From positions 3,348,001 to 3,412,000 of the forward strand of contig NZ_CP063304.1 in assembly GCF_015159595.1 (NCBI RefSeq): 64,000 nucleotides of DNA, given 5' to 3'. Within the stretch, counting starts at the first letter, position 1; the number at the start of each line of letters is the position of its first letter. The position numbers and the translations under genes are program-made. The notes under the pieces are model-generated. The model made no database searches. It was not told where the DNA came from and was given only the letters and a program-made list of their open reading frames with translations. Shown one piece after another: positions 35,054 to 43,535 of this stretch. The stretch is from Blautia liquoris. Its GTDB lineage: Bacteria > Bacillota > Clostridia > Lachnospirales > Lachnospiraceae.

Positions 35054-35617
35054 CTAGATCTGATGATATTCTTCTAAGGTCATTCCTGTCAGTGACAGGT
35101 ATAGGGAAAGTGATTTTCCTACATATCGGATATGCCATGGTTCGTATGCGTACCCTGTGATATTTTCTTTTCCTTTTGGATATCGAAGGATGAAACCGAA
35201 CATCGGAGCATAGACTGCCAGCCATTTACCTTCGGGCGTCTCTGCGAATATTTCTTCAAGTTCATAATCCACTTCTGGCGAAGAGACATCTAATGCCAAG
35301 CCTGTCTGATGTTCACTTGTCCCTGGTTTCGCCACATATTGATTTACCACTTCGGCGGGTGTTTCCTGTAATCTTTGATGGTAAATCTCTTTTTGCCGCT
35401 CATAAGAGCGATATCCCGAAACTCCATATAATGTATATCCGAATGATTTTCCATATTCTAAAAGTCTTCCCGCCGCGTCTGCCGCCGCCTTGCGAAGCTT
35501 CCTCTTTTCCTCTGATTCTTCTGCGCAGAAGGGGAATTCACATACAACTAAGTCTTCCGGGATATCTTCCGCCTTCAGTATATGTTCCCGATTCACGAGA
35601 TATGTATAGTTTTGCAT
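35054..35617 (-). CDS. M15-family D-Ala-D-Ala carboxypeptidase (VanY-like)
   Basis: A 187-residue enzyme with the zinc motifs of peptidase family M15B: SEHQTGLALD (His and Asp ligands) and EPWHIRYVG (catalytic Glu and third His). GVSGYRSYERQKEIY upstream is the family signature. No clear signal peptide is seen, so the protein may be cytoplasmic or exported by another route. The start at 35617 is ATG with AGAGAGG. Confidence 0.9.
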   Translation of the reverse strand: MQNYTYLVNREHILKAEDIPEDLVVCEFPFCAEESEEKRKLRKAAADAAGRLLEYGKSFGYTLYGVSGYRSYERQKEIYHQRLQETPAEVVNQYVAKPGTSEHQTGLALDVSSPEVDYELEEIFAETPEGKWLAVYAPMFGFILRYPKGKENITGYAYEPWHIRYVGKSLSLYLSLTGMTLEEYHQI

Positions 35618-35687
35618 AAAAGCCCTCTCTTTCAATTTATCCTAAGAAACAGTATATGAAAGACAGAGGACTGCTATGCATCTAATT

Positions 35688-37154
35688 TTACTCTTCCAGT
35701 GCTTTATTGCTCATCTCTTCCAGAAGATCAGACTTCATCTTGTAAAGTTTATCCGACAAATCTACATATACGGTCTGAGGATTAACAAGACGGCGTGATT
35801 CATCCCAGAGAGTATTCTTCTCATGCGTACAGATATCACGAATTTCCATCACAGAGGGAGAAGTATACACGCAGATGCCCTTCTTGAATATGGGAACAAG
35901 CAGTTCCCTCAATGTATAACTTCCTCCCTTTACTTTAGTTTTCTTCCACGTCTCATGAGGATCAAACAAAATCATATCCTCCTGATCATCAAATGTCTCC
36001 TCCGCCAGGCAGATCAGATCCGCGCGTATCTTGCCGCTTTCCTTATCATATACGCGGTAAATTGTTTTATTTCCAGGATTTGTAACTTTCTCTGTGTTTT
36101 CAGACAGCTTGATCTTCGGTTCAAATTTCTCACTCCCGGAGCGCTTGATCGCTGCTAATTTATAGACCCCGCCGAATGCCGGGCAGTCATTAGAAGTGAT
36201 CAGTTTTGTGCCAACTCCCCATGAATTAACTTTAGCTCCCTGCATCTTCATACTATTAATCAGATACTCATCCAGATCACTAGAAGCTGAGATGATCGCA
36301 TCCTCAAACCCCTCTGCCGCAAGCATATCATAAGCTTTTTTGGAAAGATAGGCCAGATCTCCACTGTCAATACGAATGCCGTATCCTTTCATCGAAAGAC
36401 CGCAGTCTCTCATTTCCCTGAACACCCGAAGCGCGTTCGGAATACCGGACTCCAATACATCATAGGTATCTACCAGAAGGATACACGCATCCGGATAGAG
36501 GTTTGCATATGTCTTGAAAGCTGTATATTCATCCGGAAAACTCATGATCCAGCTGTGGGCATGTGTTCCCTTCACCGGGACATCAAACATCTTGCCTGTC
36601 AAAACATTAGACGTTCCAATGCAGCCGCCAATCATGGCTGCTCTGGCACCATAGATGCCCGCATCCGGACCTTGAGCCCTTCTAAGTCCAAATTCCATGA
36701 CACCATCTCCCTGTGCCGCGTAGCAGACCCTGGAAGCTTTTGTCGCAATCAGACACTGATGATTAATGATATTAAGTAACGCAGTCTCAACCAACTGTGC
36801 CTCCATAACCGGAGCAATCACTTTAACAAGCGGCTCTCTCGGAAAGATCACGGTTCCTTCCGGAATCGCATAGATATCTCCGGTGAAATGAAATCCTCTT
36901 AAATATTCCAGAAAATCTTCATCAAACATATGAAGGCTTCTTAAGTAGTCGACATCATCCGGTGAAAAATGAAGATCACGTATATATTCAATCACCTGAT
37001 CCAGACCGGCCATAATCGCATATGCCCCGCCGCTTGGATTCTTTCTGTAAAATGCATCAAAAACGACAACCTGATCCGTAGGATTTTTAAAATAACCCTG
37101 CATCATTGTAAGTTCATACAAATCCGTCAATAAAGTTAAATTCTGTGCTCTCAT
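35688..37154 (-). CDS. pncB: Nicotinate phosphoribosyltransferase
   Basis: A 488-residue NAD-salvage enzyme. LYELTMMQGYF at the N-terminus, the GLRRAQGPDAG loop in the middle, KGTHAHSWIMSF with the catalytic His, and RIDSGDLAYLSKKA are diagnostic. The start at 37154 (MRAQNL) has GGAGG upstream. Confidence 0.95.
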   Translation of the reverse strand: MRAQNLTLLTDLYELTMMQGYFKNPTDQVVVFDAFYRKNPSGGAYAIMAGLDQVIEYIRDLHFSPDDVDYLRSLHMFDEDFLEYLRGFHFTGDIYAIPEGTVIFPREPLVKVIAPVMEAQLVETALLNIINHQCLIATKASRVCYAAQGDGVMEFGLRRAQGPDAGIYGARAAMIGGCIGTSNVLTGKMFDVPVKGTHAHSWIMSFPDEYTAFKTYANLYPDACILLVDTYDVLESGIPNALRVFREMRDCGLSMKGYGIRIDSGDLAYLSKKAYDMLAAEGFEDAIISASSDLDEYLINSMKMQGAKVNSWGVGTKLITSNDCPAFGGVYKLAAIKRSGSEKFEPKIKLSENTEKVTNPGNKTIYRVYDKESGKIRADLICLAEETFDDQEDMILFDPHETWKKTKVKGGSYTLRELLVPIFKKGICVYTSPSVMEIRDICTHEKNTLWDESRRLVNPQTVYVDLSDKLYKMKSDLLEEMSNKALEE

Positions 37155-37267
37155 GATAAAAGCCTCCATGTTTTCCGTTTATTGTACCCGTCTATCTTCG
37201 GGTTTTCTCTCATGTTTTTCTTATTATAGTCGAAAGTGTGTCAATTTGCAATGCCAACCAAAAACCA

Positions 37268-37313
37268 TAAAAAGATCTGCCCGATAAGATTATCTCTCTT
37301 TTGGGGCAGATCT
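37268..37313 (-). terminator. Terminator after the DUF2325 gene
   Basis: A 10-bp stem AGATCTGCCC/GGGCAGATCT followed on the minus strand by TTTTTATGG, in the 200-bp gap before pncB. Confidence 0.82.
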
Positions 37314-37357
37314 ATCCACTTGAAGATTTTAAATAGGAAAACATTTCAAGCACCTGT

Positions 37358-37642
37358 TTACATTGCGGCATAAGGTCTTAAGATTTCTTCTAATGCAGTC
37401 GCACTGCTTGTATGGCAGCGAACAATTTCAGTATGACTCTTCTTTGCCCCATCCACCGCTGTCTTTACCATCTTATGGGAAACAGTGTTCGTAAAAAGGA
37501 CAAGAAGGTCCGGACTCCCGATCTGTTTATTCATACCGGCGCTCATCTGTGTGAACACCTTTGCCTTACATTTATTTTTCTTGCAGATTTCTTTATACCT
37601 CTGTACCATACGATCATGTCCACCTACAATAACTACACTCAT
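37358..37642 (-). CDS. DUF2325 family protein
   Basis: A 94-residue protein with the DUF2325 pattern: SVVIVGGHDRM at the start, LLVLFTNTVSHKMV in the middle, and HTSSATALEEIL near the end. It has a Rossmann-like look. GGHD, Cys19 and the C-terminal His could bind metal or a nucleotide, but the function is unknown. It has its own GTTAG-N6-CTAAC palindrome 19 bases upstream of the start, the same as at feoA and feoB, so iron or another divalent metal probably controls it. Confidence 0.87.
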   Translation of the reverse strand: MSVVIVGGHDRMVQRYKEICKKNKCKAKVFTQMSAGMNKQIGSPDLLVLFTNTVSHKMVKTAVDGAKKSHTEIVRCHTSSATALEEILRPYAAM

Positions 37643-37660
37643 ATCAATACCTCCTTTTTT

Positions 37661-37676
37661 GTTAGTCACGACTAAC
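37661..37676. promoter_or_regulatory. Metal-regulator-type operator upstream of DUF2325
   Basis: GTTAG-TCACGA-CTAAC, with outer arms extended to GTTAGT/ACTAAC. Same geometry as 40182-40197 and 40744-40759. Confidence 0.6.
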
Positions 37677-37683
37677 CCTTTAT

Positions 37684-37738
37684 TAAAAACAAAGTCAGCA
37701 TCCGCTTCTGAACAGTTTTTGCTTCTGCCGACCTTGTT
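37684..37738 (-). terminator. Terminator of the feo operon
   Basis: Minus-strand AACAAGGTCGGCA and TGCTGACTTTGTT form a 13-bp stem with two wobble pairs, followed by TTTTTAAT. The loop is long. Confidence 0.65.
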
Positions 37739-37770
37739 CTTAAGAATCTTAATTGCGCATTATTTACTTT

Positions 37771-37935
37771 TTATTTATCATGAAAATTTGTCTTTGTCGC
37801 CGGATCACATCCAAAGCAGTTTCCTGAACAATAGGAACAGGATGTTGATTTGCCTGCTTTTTTGTCTTTAATCATTTTCCAGATCACCAAACCAACCACT
37901 GCGATTACTATGATTAATACTAAAAATGTTCCCAT
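37771..37935 (-). CDS. FeoB-associated Cys-rich membrane protein (54 aa)
   Basis: This gene starts at ATG 37935 and ends TAA at 37771. The product starts MGTFLVLIIVIAVVGLVIW (one membrane helix), followed by basic residues and a Cys cluster CSYCSGNCFGC (33-43). This matches the FeoB-associated Cys-rich family (PF12669), thought to assist FeoB. It lies 20 bp after feoB in the same transcript. Confidence 0.85.
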   Translation of the reverse strand: MGTFLVLIIVIAVVGLVIWKMIKDKKAGKSTSCSYCSGNCFGCDPATKTNFHDK

Positions 37936-37955
37936 ATAATCACTCTTTCTTATTG

Positions 37956-40139
37956 TTAAGCAGCTCTTTTGGCTTTTATTTTGCCCCTTTCACTTCCCAA
38001 TTCCCTGTTTGGGCGAGCCAGAAGATAGATAAATAGTGCTATTACAAGGATTGCCGCCACGGTACCTATTCCAAAGCTTCCGCCTTCAAAGAGATGGCCA
38101 ATCTGATAGAATACCAGAGAAGCACCATAGGCGAGTGTTGTCTGATAGCCAATTGCAAACCAGAACCATTTGCCATTATTCATCTCTCTCTTAATTGCCC
38201 CCATTGCTGCAAAGCAAGGTGCGCAAAGAAGATTGAATACCAGGAAAGAATATGCTGCTGCCGTGGTAAAGCTTGCAGCCAGAGTTCCCCATATCTCATT
38301 CCCGTTCTCAGCAACTTCTGCAAATCCATATAGGACACCAAAGGTACCCACTACGTTTTCTTTTGCCACGAGTCCGCTGACTGCCGCAACTGTCGCTTTC
38401 CAGTTGCCCCATCCAAGAGGAATAAAGATCCATGCGATGCCGCGTCCAATTGCCGCAAGGATCGAGTTTTCCATATCCTCTACCATACCAAAGGATCCAT
38501 TCTCGAATCCGAATCCCTGTGTAAACCAGATGAAGATCTGTGAAAGCAAGATTACTGTACCTGCCTTCTTGATAAAGGACCATGCACGCTCCCACATACT
38601 CCTTAAGATATTAACTACAGTAGGCATATGGTATGCCGGCAGCTCCATGACGAATGGTGCCGGGTCGCCGGCGAACATCTTCGTCTTTTTCAGAATTATT
38701 CCCGAGCAAATGATGGCAAGCACACCAACGATATACGCACTCGGCGCCACCCACCATGCACCGTCGAACAAGGCTCCTGCAATCAAGGCGATAATCGGAA
38801 GCTTTGCACTACACGGAATAAATGTTGTCGTCATGATTGTCATCTTGCGGTCACGGTCATTCTCAATGGTTCTTGATGCCATGATTCCGGGAACTCCACA
38901 TCCGGTTCCAATCAGCATCGGAATGAATGATTTTCCCGATAATCCAAATTTACGGAAGATACGGTCCATGATAAATGCAACCCTTGCCATATAACCGCAT
39001 CCCTCTAAAAATCCAAGGAAGATAAACAATACTAACATCTGAGGAACAAATCCCAAAACCGCTCCTACACCTGCTATAATACCATTAACGATCAGGCTCT
39101 GCAGCCACGCTGCACAGTTAACCGCTTCAAGCCCTGCCGTTACAAGATCCGGTATGCTCGGCACATGGAGAGAAGCAATTCCAAGGAAATTCCATCCGTC
39201 ACCGAAAACCTGTTCATTTACCCAGTCGGTAGCCCATCCTCCGACAGTTGTAACCGATATATAGTAGACAAGTGCCATGACCACGAAGAAAATCGGAAGT
39301 CCAAGCCAGCGGTTTGTCACCACGCGATCGATCTTATCCGATGTTGTCAATTTATTTTTGTTTATCTTTTTATATGCTTTCCCGATGACCTTTCCAATAT
39401 ACTCATATCGCTCATTCGTGATAATGCTTTCAGAATCATCATCGAGCTTATCTTCTATTTCTGTGATGATTTTTTCCACATCCGGAGCATGTTTCATACT
39501 ACCTTTGATCTTTTCATCACGTTCAAAAAGCTTTATGGAAAAGAAGCGTCTCTGTTCTGACGGGATGCTTGCATCCAGCTGAACCTCTATTTTATTCAAT
39601 GCATCTTCCACAACATCCTGAAATCTGTGAAGCGGAATATGATTATTTCTGATCCTGGCTTGTTCAACAACCTTATCTGTAGCTTCCTTGATCCCCGTTC
39701 CTTTTAGGGCAGAAATCTCAACCACTTTGCAGCCCATCTGTTTCGACAGCTCTGCTGTGTTGATTACATCTCCGCTTTTCTTCACCACATCCATCATGTT
39801 GATGGCCAGAACAACAGGAATTCCAAGTTCCATAAGTTGTGTTGTGAGATATAGATTTCTCTCCAGGTTTGTTCCATCTATGATATTCAAGATGGCATCC
39901 GGGCGATCCGTAATTAAATAATTACGGGCTACAACTTCCTCCAGTGTATACGGCGAAAGCGAATAGATACCGGGAAGGTCCATGATCGTGACATCCTTAT
40001 GTCCCTTTAGTTTTCCTTCTTTTTTCTCAACGGTAACCCCCGGCCAGTTTCCAACAAACTGATTGGATCCGGTTAGTGCGTTAAACAGTGTTGTCTTTCC
40101 GGAGTTTGGATTTCCGGCCAACGCAATCTTTACTGACAT
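37956..40139 (-). CDS. feoB: Ferrous iron transporter FeoB
   Basis: A 727-residue membrane GTPase importing Fe(II). The N-terminal G domain has GNPNSGKTTLFN (G1), DLPGIYSLSP (G3 and switch) and NMMD (G4). A helical GDI-like domain follows (about 170-270), and then the membrane part with two GATE regions (GFVPQMLVLFIFLGFLEGCGYMAR and CSAKLPII) and the LIGTGCGVPG motif. The start at 40139 (MSVKIALAG) is preferred because GGAGG is ten bases upstream; an in-frame ATG at 40148 is too close. Confidence 0.95.
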   Translation of the reverse strand: MSVKIALAGNPNSGKTTLFNALTGSNQFVGNWPGVTVEKKEGKLKGHKDVTIMDLPGIYSLSPYTLEEVVARNYLITDRPDAILNIIDGTNLERNLYLTTQLMELGIPVVLAINMMDVVKKSGDVINTAELSKQMGCKVVEISALKGTGIKEATDKVVEQARIRNNHIPLHRFQDVVEDALNKIEVQLDASIPSEQRRFFSIKLFERDEKIKGSMKHAPDVEKIITEIEDKLDDDSESIITNERYEYIGKVIGKAYKKINKNKLTTSDKIDRVVTNRWLGLPIFFVVMALVYYISVTTVGGWATDWVNEQVFGDGWNFLGIASLHVPSIPDLVTAGLEAVNCAAWLQSLIVNGIIAGVGAVLGFVPQMLVLFIFLGFLEGCGYMARVAFIMDRIFRKFGLSGKSFIPMLIGTGCGVPGIMASRTIENDRDRKMTIMTTTFIPCSAKLPIIALIAGALFDGAWWVAPSAYIVGVLAIICSGIILKKTKMFAGDPAPFVMELPAYHMPTVVNILRSMWERAWSFIKKAGTVILLSQIFIWFTQGFGFENGSFGMVEDMENSILAAIGRGIAWIFIPLGWGNWKATVAAVSGLVAKENVVGTFGVLYGFAEVAENGNEIWGTLAASFTTAAAYSFLVFNLLCAPCFAAMGAIKREMNNGKWFWFAIGYQTTLAYGASLVFYQIGHLFEGGSFGIGTVAAILVIALFIYLLARPNRELGSERGKIKAKRAA

Positions 40140-40181
40140 TTTTTTCATTCCTCCTCTATGAATCTATCTTTACTCAGAAAG

Positions 40182-40197
40182 GTTAGATTGAGCTAAC
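40182..40197. promoter_or_regulatory. Operator-like palindrome between feoA and feoB
   Basis: GTTAG-ATTGAG-CTAAC, extended by G/C to GGTTAG...CTAACC. It lies 43 bases upstream of the feoB start and suggests an internal promoter or additional control of feoB. Confidence 0.6.
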
Positions 40198-40211
40198 CAT
40201 ATGGTAAAAAA

Positions 40212-40433
40212 TTACTGGACTTCAATCATTTCTGCATCTGTTTTACGTAAAGACAGCTCATATCCTCTGACTGTAACTTCAACCGGATCTCCCAGTGGTG
40301 CTACCTTTCGGACAAACACATCTGTCCCCTTCGTGATCCCCATATCCATAATTCTGCGCTTGATTGCGCCTGCGCCATGAAGTTTCACTACGGTAACATT
40401 TTGACCCACTTTTACTTCTTTTAGTGTCTGCAT
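40212..40433 (-). CDS. feoA: FeoA-domain protein (first copy next to FeoB)
   Basis: A 73-residue SH3-like FeoA protein (LKEVKVGQNVTVVKLHGAGA, IKRRIMDMGITKGTDVFVRK). It binds or regulates FeoB. It lies 72 bp before feoB and 58 bp after a second FeoA gene. No Cys residues, so it probably does not bind iron itself. Confidence 0.93.
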   Translation of the reverse strand: MQTLKEVKVGQNVTVVKLHGAGAIKRRIMDMGITKGTDVFVRKVAPLGDPVEVTVRGYELSLRKTDAEMIEVQ

Positions 40434-40491
40434 CTTTGTACTACTTCCTTCCCTATAACTTCCCTTAGATTTCCATACGATAAGAGACGAG

Positions 40492-40701
40492 TCAAACCAT
40501 AATCTTATTAGCCAGTTCGCGGCTGATTGCTATTCTGGAGTCTTTGACGTTCACAATTACATTTCCATTTAAAATAGAAACAATTGTCACCTCGCCGCCG
40601 GTCACGAAACCTAAATTTTCCAGATGTCTCTTTACTTCACCTCTGCCGCCAACTTTGACAATCTTAGCTGGTATTCCTTCCGCAGCCATTGTTAAAGGCA
40701 T
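40492..40701 (-). CDS. feoA: FeoA-domain protein (second copy)
   Basis: A 69-residue FeoA-like protein with RGEVKRHLENLGFVTGGEVT and ISRELANKIMV. Several tandem start codons (GTG ATG ATG ATG) exist. The last (40701) is chosen because GGAG is eight bases away. Two distinct FeoA proteins before one FeoB is common in clostridia; one may act as a regulator. Preceded by a GTTAG-N6-CTAAC operator. Confidence 0.9.
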   Translation of the reverse strand: MPLTMAAEGIPAKIVKVGGRGEVKRHLENLGFVTGGEVTIVSILNGNVIVNVKDSRIAISRELANKIMV

Positions 40702-40743
40702 CATCATCACTCCTTTCAGTTACTCTTCTCTAACTAATTCAAG

Positions 40744-40759
40744 GTTAGCACATGCTAAC
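40744..40759. promoter_or_regulatory. Operator-like palindrome in the feoA/P-type ATPase divergent region
   Basis: GTTAG-CACATG-CTAAC (extended to GTTAGC/GCTAAC), flanked by a second CTAACTAATT copy at 40730-40739. It lies 43 bases upstream of the feoA start and could affect the divergent ATPase promoter too. Confidence 0.62.
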
Positions 40760-40895
40760 TAATTTGTCAACACTTTTATCCATTTTAGGCTTGACGTTTG
40801 TGATCATTTTGCATATAATATGAATATATGAACAATCATTCATATGACATTGCTTGACATGGAAATTATTTTATAAAAATGGAGGCATGCATCAC

Positions 40896-43154
40896 ATGAC
40901 TAAAAAAACATACATCATAGAAAATATAGACTGTGCCAACTGTGCGGCAAATATTGAACGTAAAATTTCTGCTCTGCCCGAAGTGGAGGAGGCAACTCTC
41001 ACTTATGCTACAAAGCAGCTTCGAGTAGCCGCAGAAGACCCTGACTTGCTTCTGGAAAAAATGACAGAAATCGCCTCAGCCGTTGAACCAGGTGTTGTCA
41101 TCAGGCCAAAAGATCGTGTTTCTTCCTATAATATTTCGTTACATGAACCTCATCATGATCATCCGGAAGAATGTTCCTGTGAGAATCACGCGCATGAGGG
41201 ATGCTCCTGCAACGGACACGAATATCACGATTCCTGCTGCAATGGGGAGCATGAGCATTCGAATATACCCGAACAAGCTCAGGCAGTCAGAAGATCATCG
41301 AAGTCAAACCGCCTGACCGATGAAAATAAGAAGGAGCTTATGAATATCGCTTGTGGTACAGTTCTGCTCATCAGCGCCGTTGTCTTAAAACATTTTGATT
41401 TTTCAGTTGCCTCTGTCGTGTTCTTTGTCCTCTCCTACATAGTTCTGGGCAAAGAGATTGTAATGACTGCCATCAGGAATCTGACGCACGGCCAGGTATT
41501 CGATGAGAATTTTCTGATGAGTATCGCCACCTTAGGCGCATTTGCAATTCAAGAATATGCCGAGGGCGTTGGCGTCATGCTGTTCTATCGTATCGGCGAA
41601 CTTTTTGAAGACATTGCTGTGGAGCGAAGTCGTTCACAGATTATGGATGCCGTGGATATGCGCCCTGATGTTGTGACCAGAATAGCTGCAGATGGCCTTC
41701 ATACCATCCCAGCCGAGGAAGCCGCTGCAGGCGACATCATTCAGATCAAACCCGGTGACCGAATTCCGCTTGACGGAACGATCATAGAGGGCGAAAGCCG
41801 CCTTGACACCTCTCCGGTGACCGGAGAGCCGGTTCCGGTCACCGTTGCCTGTGGTGACTCTGTTTTATCCGGATGTATCAACAGCTCCGGTCTCTTAAAG
41901 ATCCGTGTAGATAAAGTTCTCGAAGAATCCATGGTGACCAAAATTCTGGATTCTGTTGAAAACGCTGCTGCCAACAAACCGCAAATCGAAAGATTTATCT
42001 CACGTTTTGCAAGATATTACACGCCAATTGTCGTTTTACTCGCTGCCGGAACCGCAATTATTCCTTCCCTCATCACCGGGAATTGGTCCCACTGGGTTTA
42101 TACAGCACTCACATTTCTGGTAATCAGCTGTCCCTGTGCTCTGGTATTAAGTGTGCCACTGGCATTTTTCTCAGGGATCGGTGCCGGCTCCAAAAAAGGC
42201 ATCTTATTCAAAGGGGGAGTGTCCCTCGAGGCGATGAATAATATAAAAACCGTTGTGATGGATAAGACAGGAACGATTACCAAGGGAAATTTCATCCTCC
42301 AGCAGACAGTGCCTGAAAAGGGTATTACCTCGGAAGAACTTCTCACTTTATGTGCATCTGCGGAATCAACATCCACGCATCCAATTGCTCATAGTATCGT
42401 ATCTGCAGCAAAAGAAAAAGGTCTTGAGATTACAGAACCAAAATCTGTGGAGGAACTCGCCGGACACGGGGTCCTTGCTGTTCTTGCACAGGGAAAAGTT
42501 ATCTGCGGAAATAAGAAGCTTATGGATCAGTTTCATATTAAAACTCCGTTCAACGCCCCATCCTATGGAACTGAGGTATTTGTCGCCCTGGACGGCATAT
42601 ATATTGGAAGACTTATGATCTCAGATACTATCAAGGACGACGCCAGATCCGCGGTTTCCGCACTGCAAAATCTCGGAATTAAAACTGCTATGCTCACCGG
42701 AGATGAGACAGACAGTGCCAATGCCGTTGCGGGGGAAACAGGTATTGAACAAGTATATGCAAGGCTGCTTCCCCAGGATAAAGTTACAAAGCTCGCCCAG
42801 ATTCGCGATGAAAACGGTGCCGTTATGTTTATCGGAGACGGGATCAACGATGCACCCGTTCTCGCAGGCGCCGATGTCGGTGCTGCTATGGGCAGCGGTG
42901 CAGATGCTGCGATTGAAGCTGCAGATGTCGTATTCATGACCTCAAGCATGGAAGCAATTCCTGAATCTCTTCATATTGCCCGGGTTTCCAACCGCATCTC
43001 CAAACAGAATGTGGTGTTTGCCCTGGCTGTGAAAATTCTGGTTATGGCCCTCGGACTTTTTGGATTCGCAAATATGTGGATGGCAGTCTTTGCGGATACC
43101 GGCGTGACGATCCTCTGTGTTCTGAACTCCATAAGGATCTTGTATAAAAAATAA
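40896..43154 (+). CDS. Heavy-metal P1B-type ATPase (Zn/Cd/Co type)
   Basis: A 752-residue exporter. Its N-terminal metal-binding domain has CANC (13-16). A His/Cys-rich linker (about 83-121; HHDHPEECSCENHAHEGCSC) follows. Membrane helices contain the CPC ion-path motif in SCPCALVLS. DKTGTITKG has the phosphorylated Asp, and GDGINDAPVLAGADVGAAMG the hinge. The start at 40896 (MTKKTY) has GGAGG ten bases upstream. Motifs match ZntA/CadA rather than the copper branch. It diverges from the feo genes and may be controlled with them. Confidence 0.92.
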   Translation: MTKKTYIIENIDCANCAANIERKISALPEVEEATLTYATKQLRVAAEDPDLLLEKMTEIASAVEPGVVIRPKDRVSSYNISLHEPHHDHPEECSCENHAHEGCSCNGHEYHDSCCNGEHEHSNIPEQAQAVRRSSKSNRLTDENKKELMNIACGTVLLISAVVLKHFDFSVASVVFFVLSYIVLGKEIVMTAIRNLTHGQVFDENFLMSIATLGAFAIQEYAEGVGVMLFYRIGELFEDIAVERSRSQIMDAVDMRPDVVTRIAADGLHTIPAEEAAAGDIIQIKPGDRIPLDGTIIEGESRLDTSPVTGEPVPVTVACGDSVLSGCINSSGLLKIRVDKVLEESMVTKILDSVENAAANKPQIERFISRFARYYTPIVVLLAAGTAIIPSLITGNWSHWVYTALTFLVISCPCALVLSVPLAFFSGIGAGSKKGILFKGGVSLEAMNNIKTVVMDKTGTITKGNFILQQTVPEKGITSEELLTLCASAESTSTHPIAHSIVSAAKEKGLEITEPKSVEELAGHGVLAVLAQGKVICGNKKLMDQFHIKTPFNAPSYGTEVFVALDGIYIGRLMISDTIKDDARSAVSALQNLGIKTAMLTGDETDSANAVAGETGIEQVYARLLPQDKVTKLAQIRDENGAVMFIGDGINDAPVLAGADVGAAMGSGADAAIEAADVVFMTSSMEAIPESLHIARVSNRISKQNVVFALAVKILVMALGLFGFANMWMAVFADTGVTILCVLNSIRILYKK

Positions 43155-43177
43155 TGCCTAAAACCGCTCAGCTATGA

Positions 43178-43206
43178 TTGACATTCGGATAAAAATATGG
43201 TGTAAT
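43178..43206 (+). promoter_or_regulatory. Promoter of the B12-riboswitch transcript
   Basis: TTGACA at 43178-43183, 17 bases, TGTAAT at 43201-43206, just before the riboswitch. Confidence 0.75.
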
Positions 43207-43209
43207 ACA

Positions 43210-43400
43210 AGTTATAGTTATTGGATTTGGGGAATCGGGTGAGAATCCTGAACAGTCCTGCTGCCGTATGGATGGAGCATATCTCAGATTTTAACGGCCA
43301 CTGGGGGATTATATCTCTTGGGAAGGCGAGTATATGTGTTGATATCTAAGTCGAAAGACCTGCCAATAGCCTGTTTTCATTAAATTTCACAGGTCATGGA
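43210..43400 (+). promoter_or_regulatory. Cobalamin riboswitch upstream of btuFCD
   Basis: Recognisable conserved blocks in order: GGGAATCGGGTGAGAATCC (P3 region), GTCCTGCTGCCGT, GCCACTGG, GGGAAGGCG and the B12 box AGTCGAAAGACCTGCC (ending 43364). Adenosyl- or other cobalamin binding is expected to favour the terminator downstream. Confidence 0.92.
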
Positions 43401-43461
43401 GTTTATGATAATTCAACAGCATACACCATAATTGTTATCTTGTAATTTGATTGAATATTGA

Positions 43462-43488
43462 AACTCCGGCTTTTGCTGGAGTTTTTTA
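43462..43488 (+). terminator. Riboswitch expression-platform terminator
   Basis: AACTCCGGC-TTTT-GCTGGAGTT stem followed by TTTTTATA. It lies 48 bases before the btuF start and is the likely off-switch. Confidence 0.82.
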
Positions 43489-43535
43489 TATTGCTTTATA
43501 CCACCGATTTTATCATTAACAGGAGGAAACAACAA

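Noticed and set aside
38170-38994. Plus-strand open frame of 274 codons opposite feoB
   Set aside because: Mirror of conserved FeoB membrane codons; no ribosome site or family.
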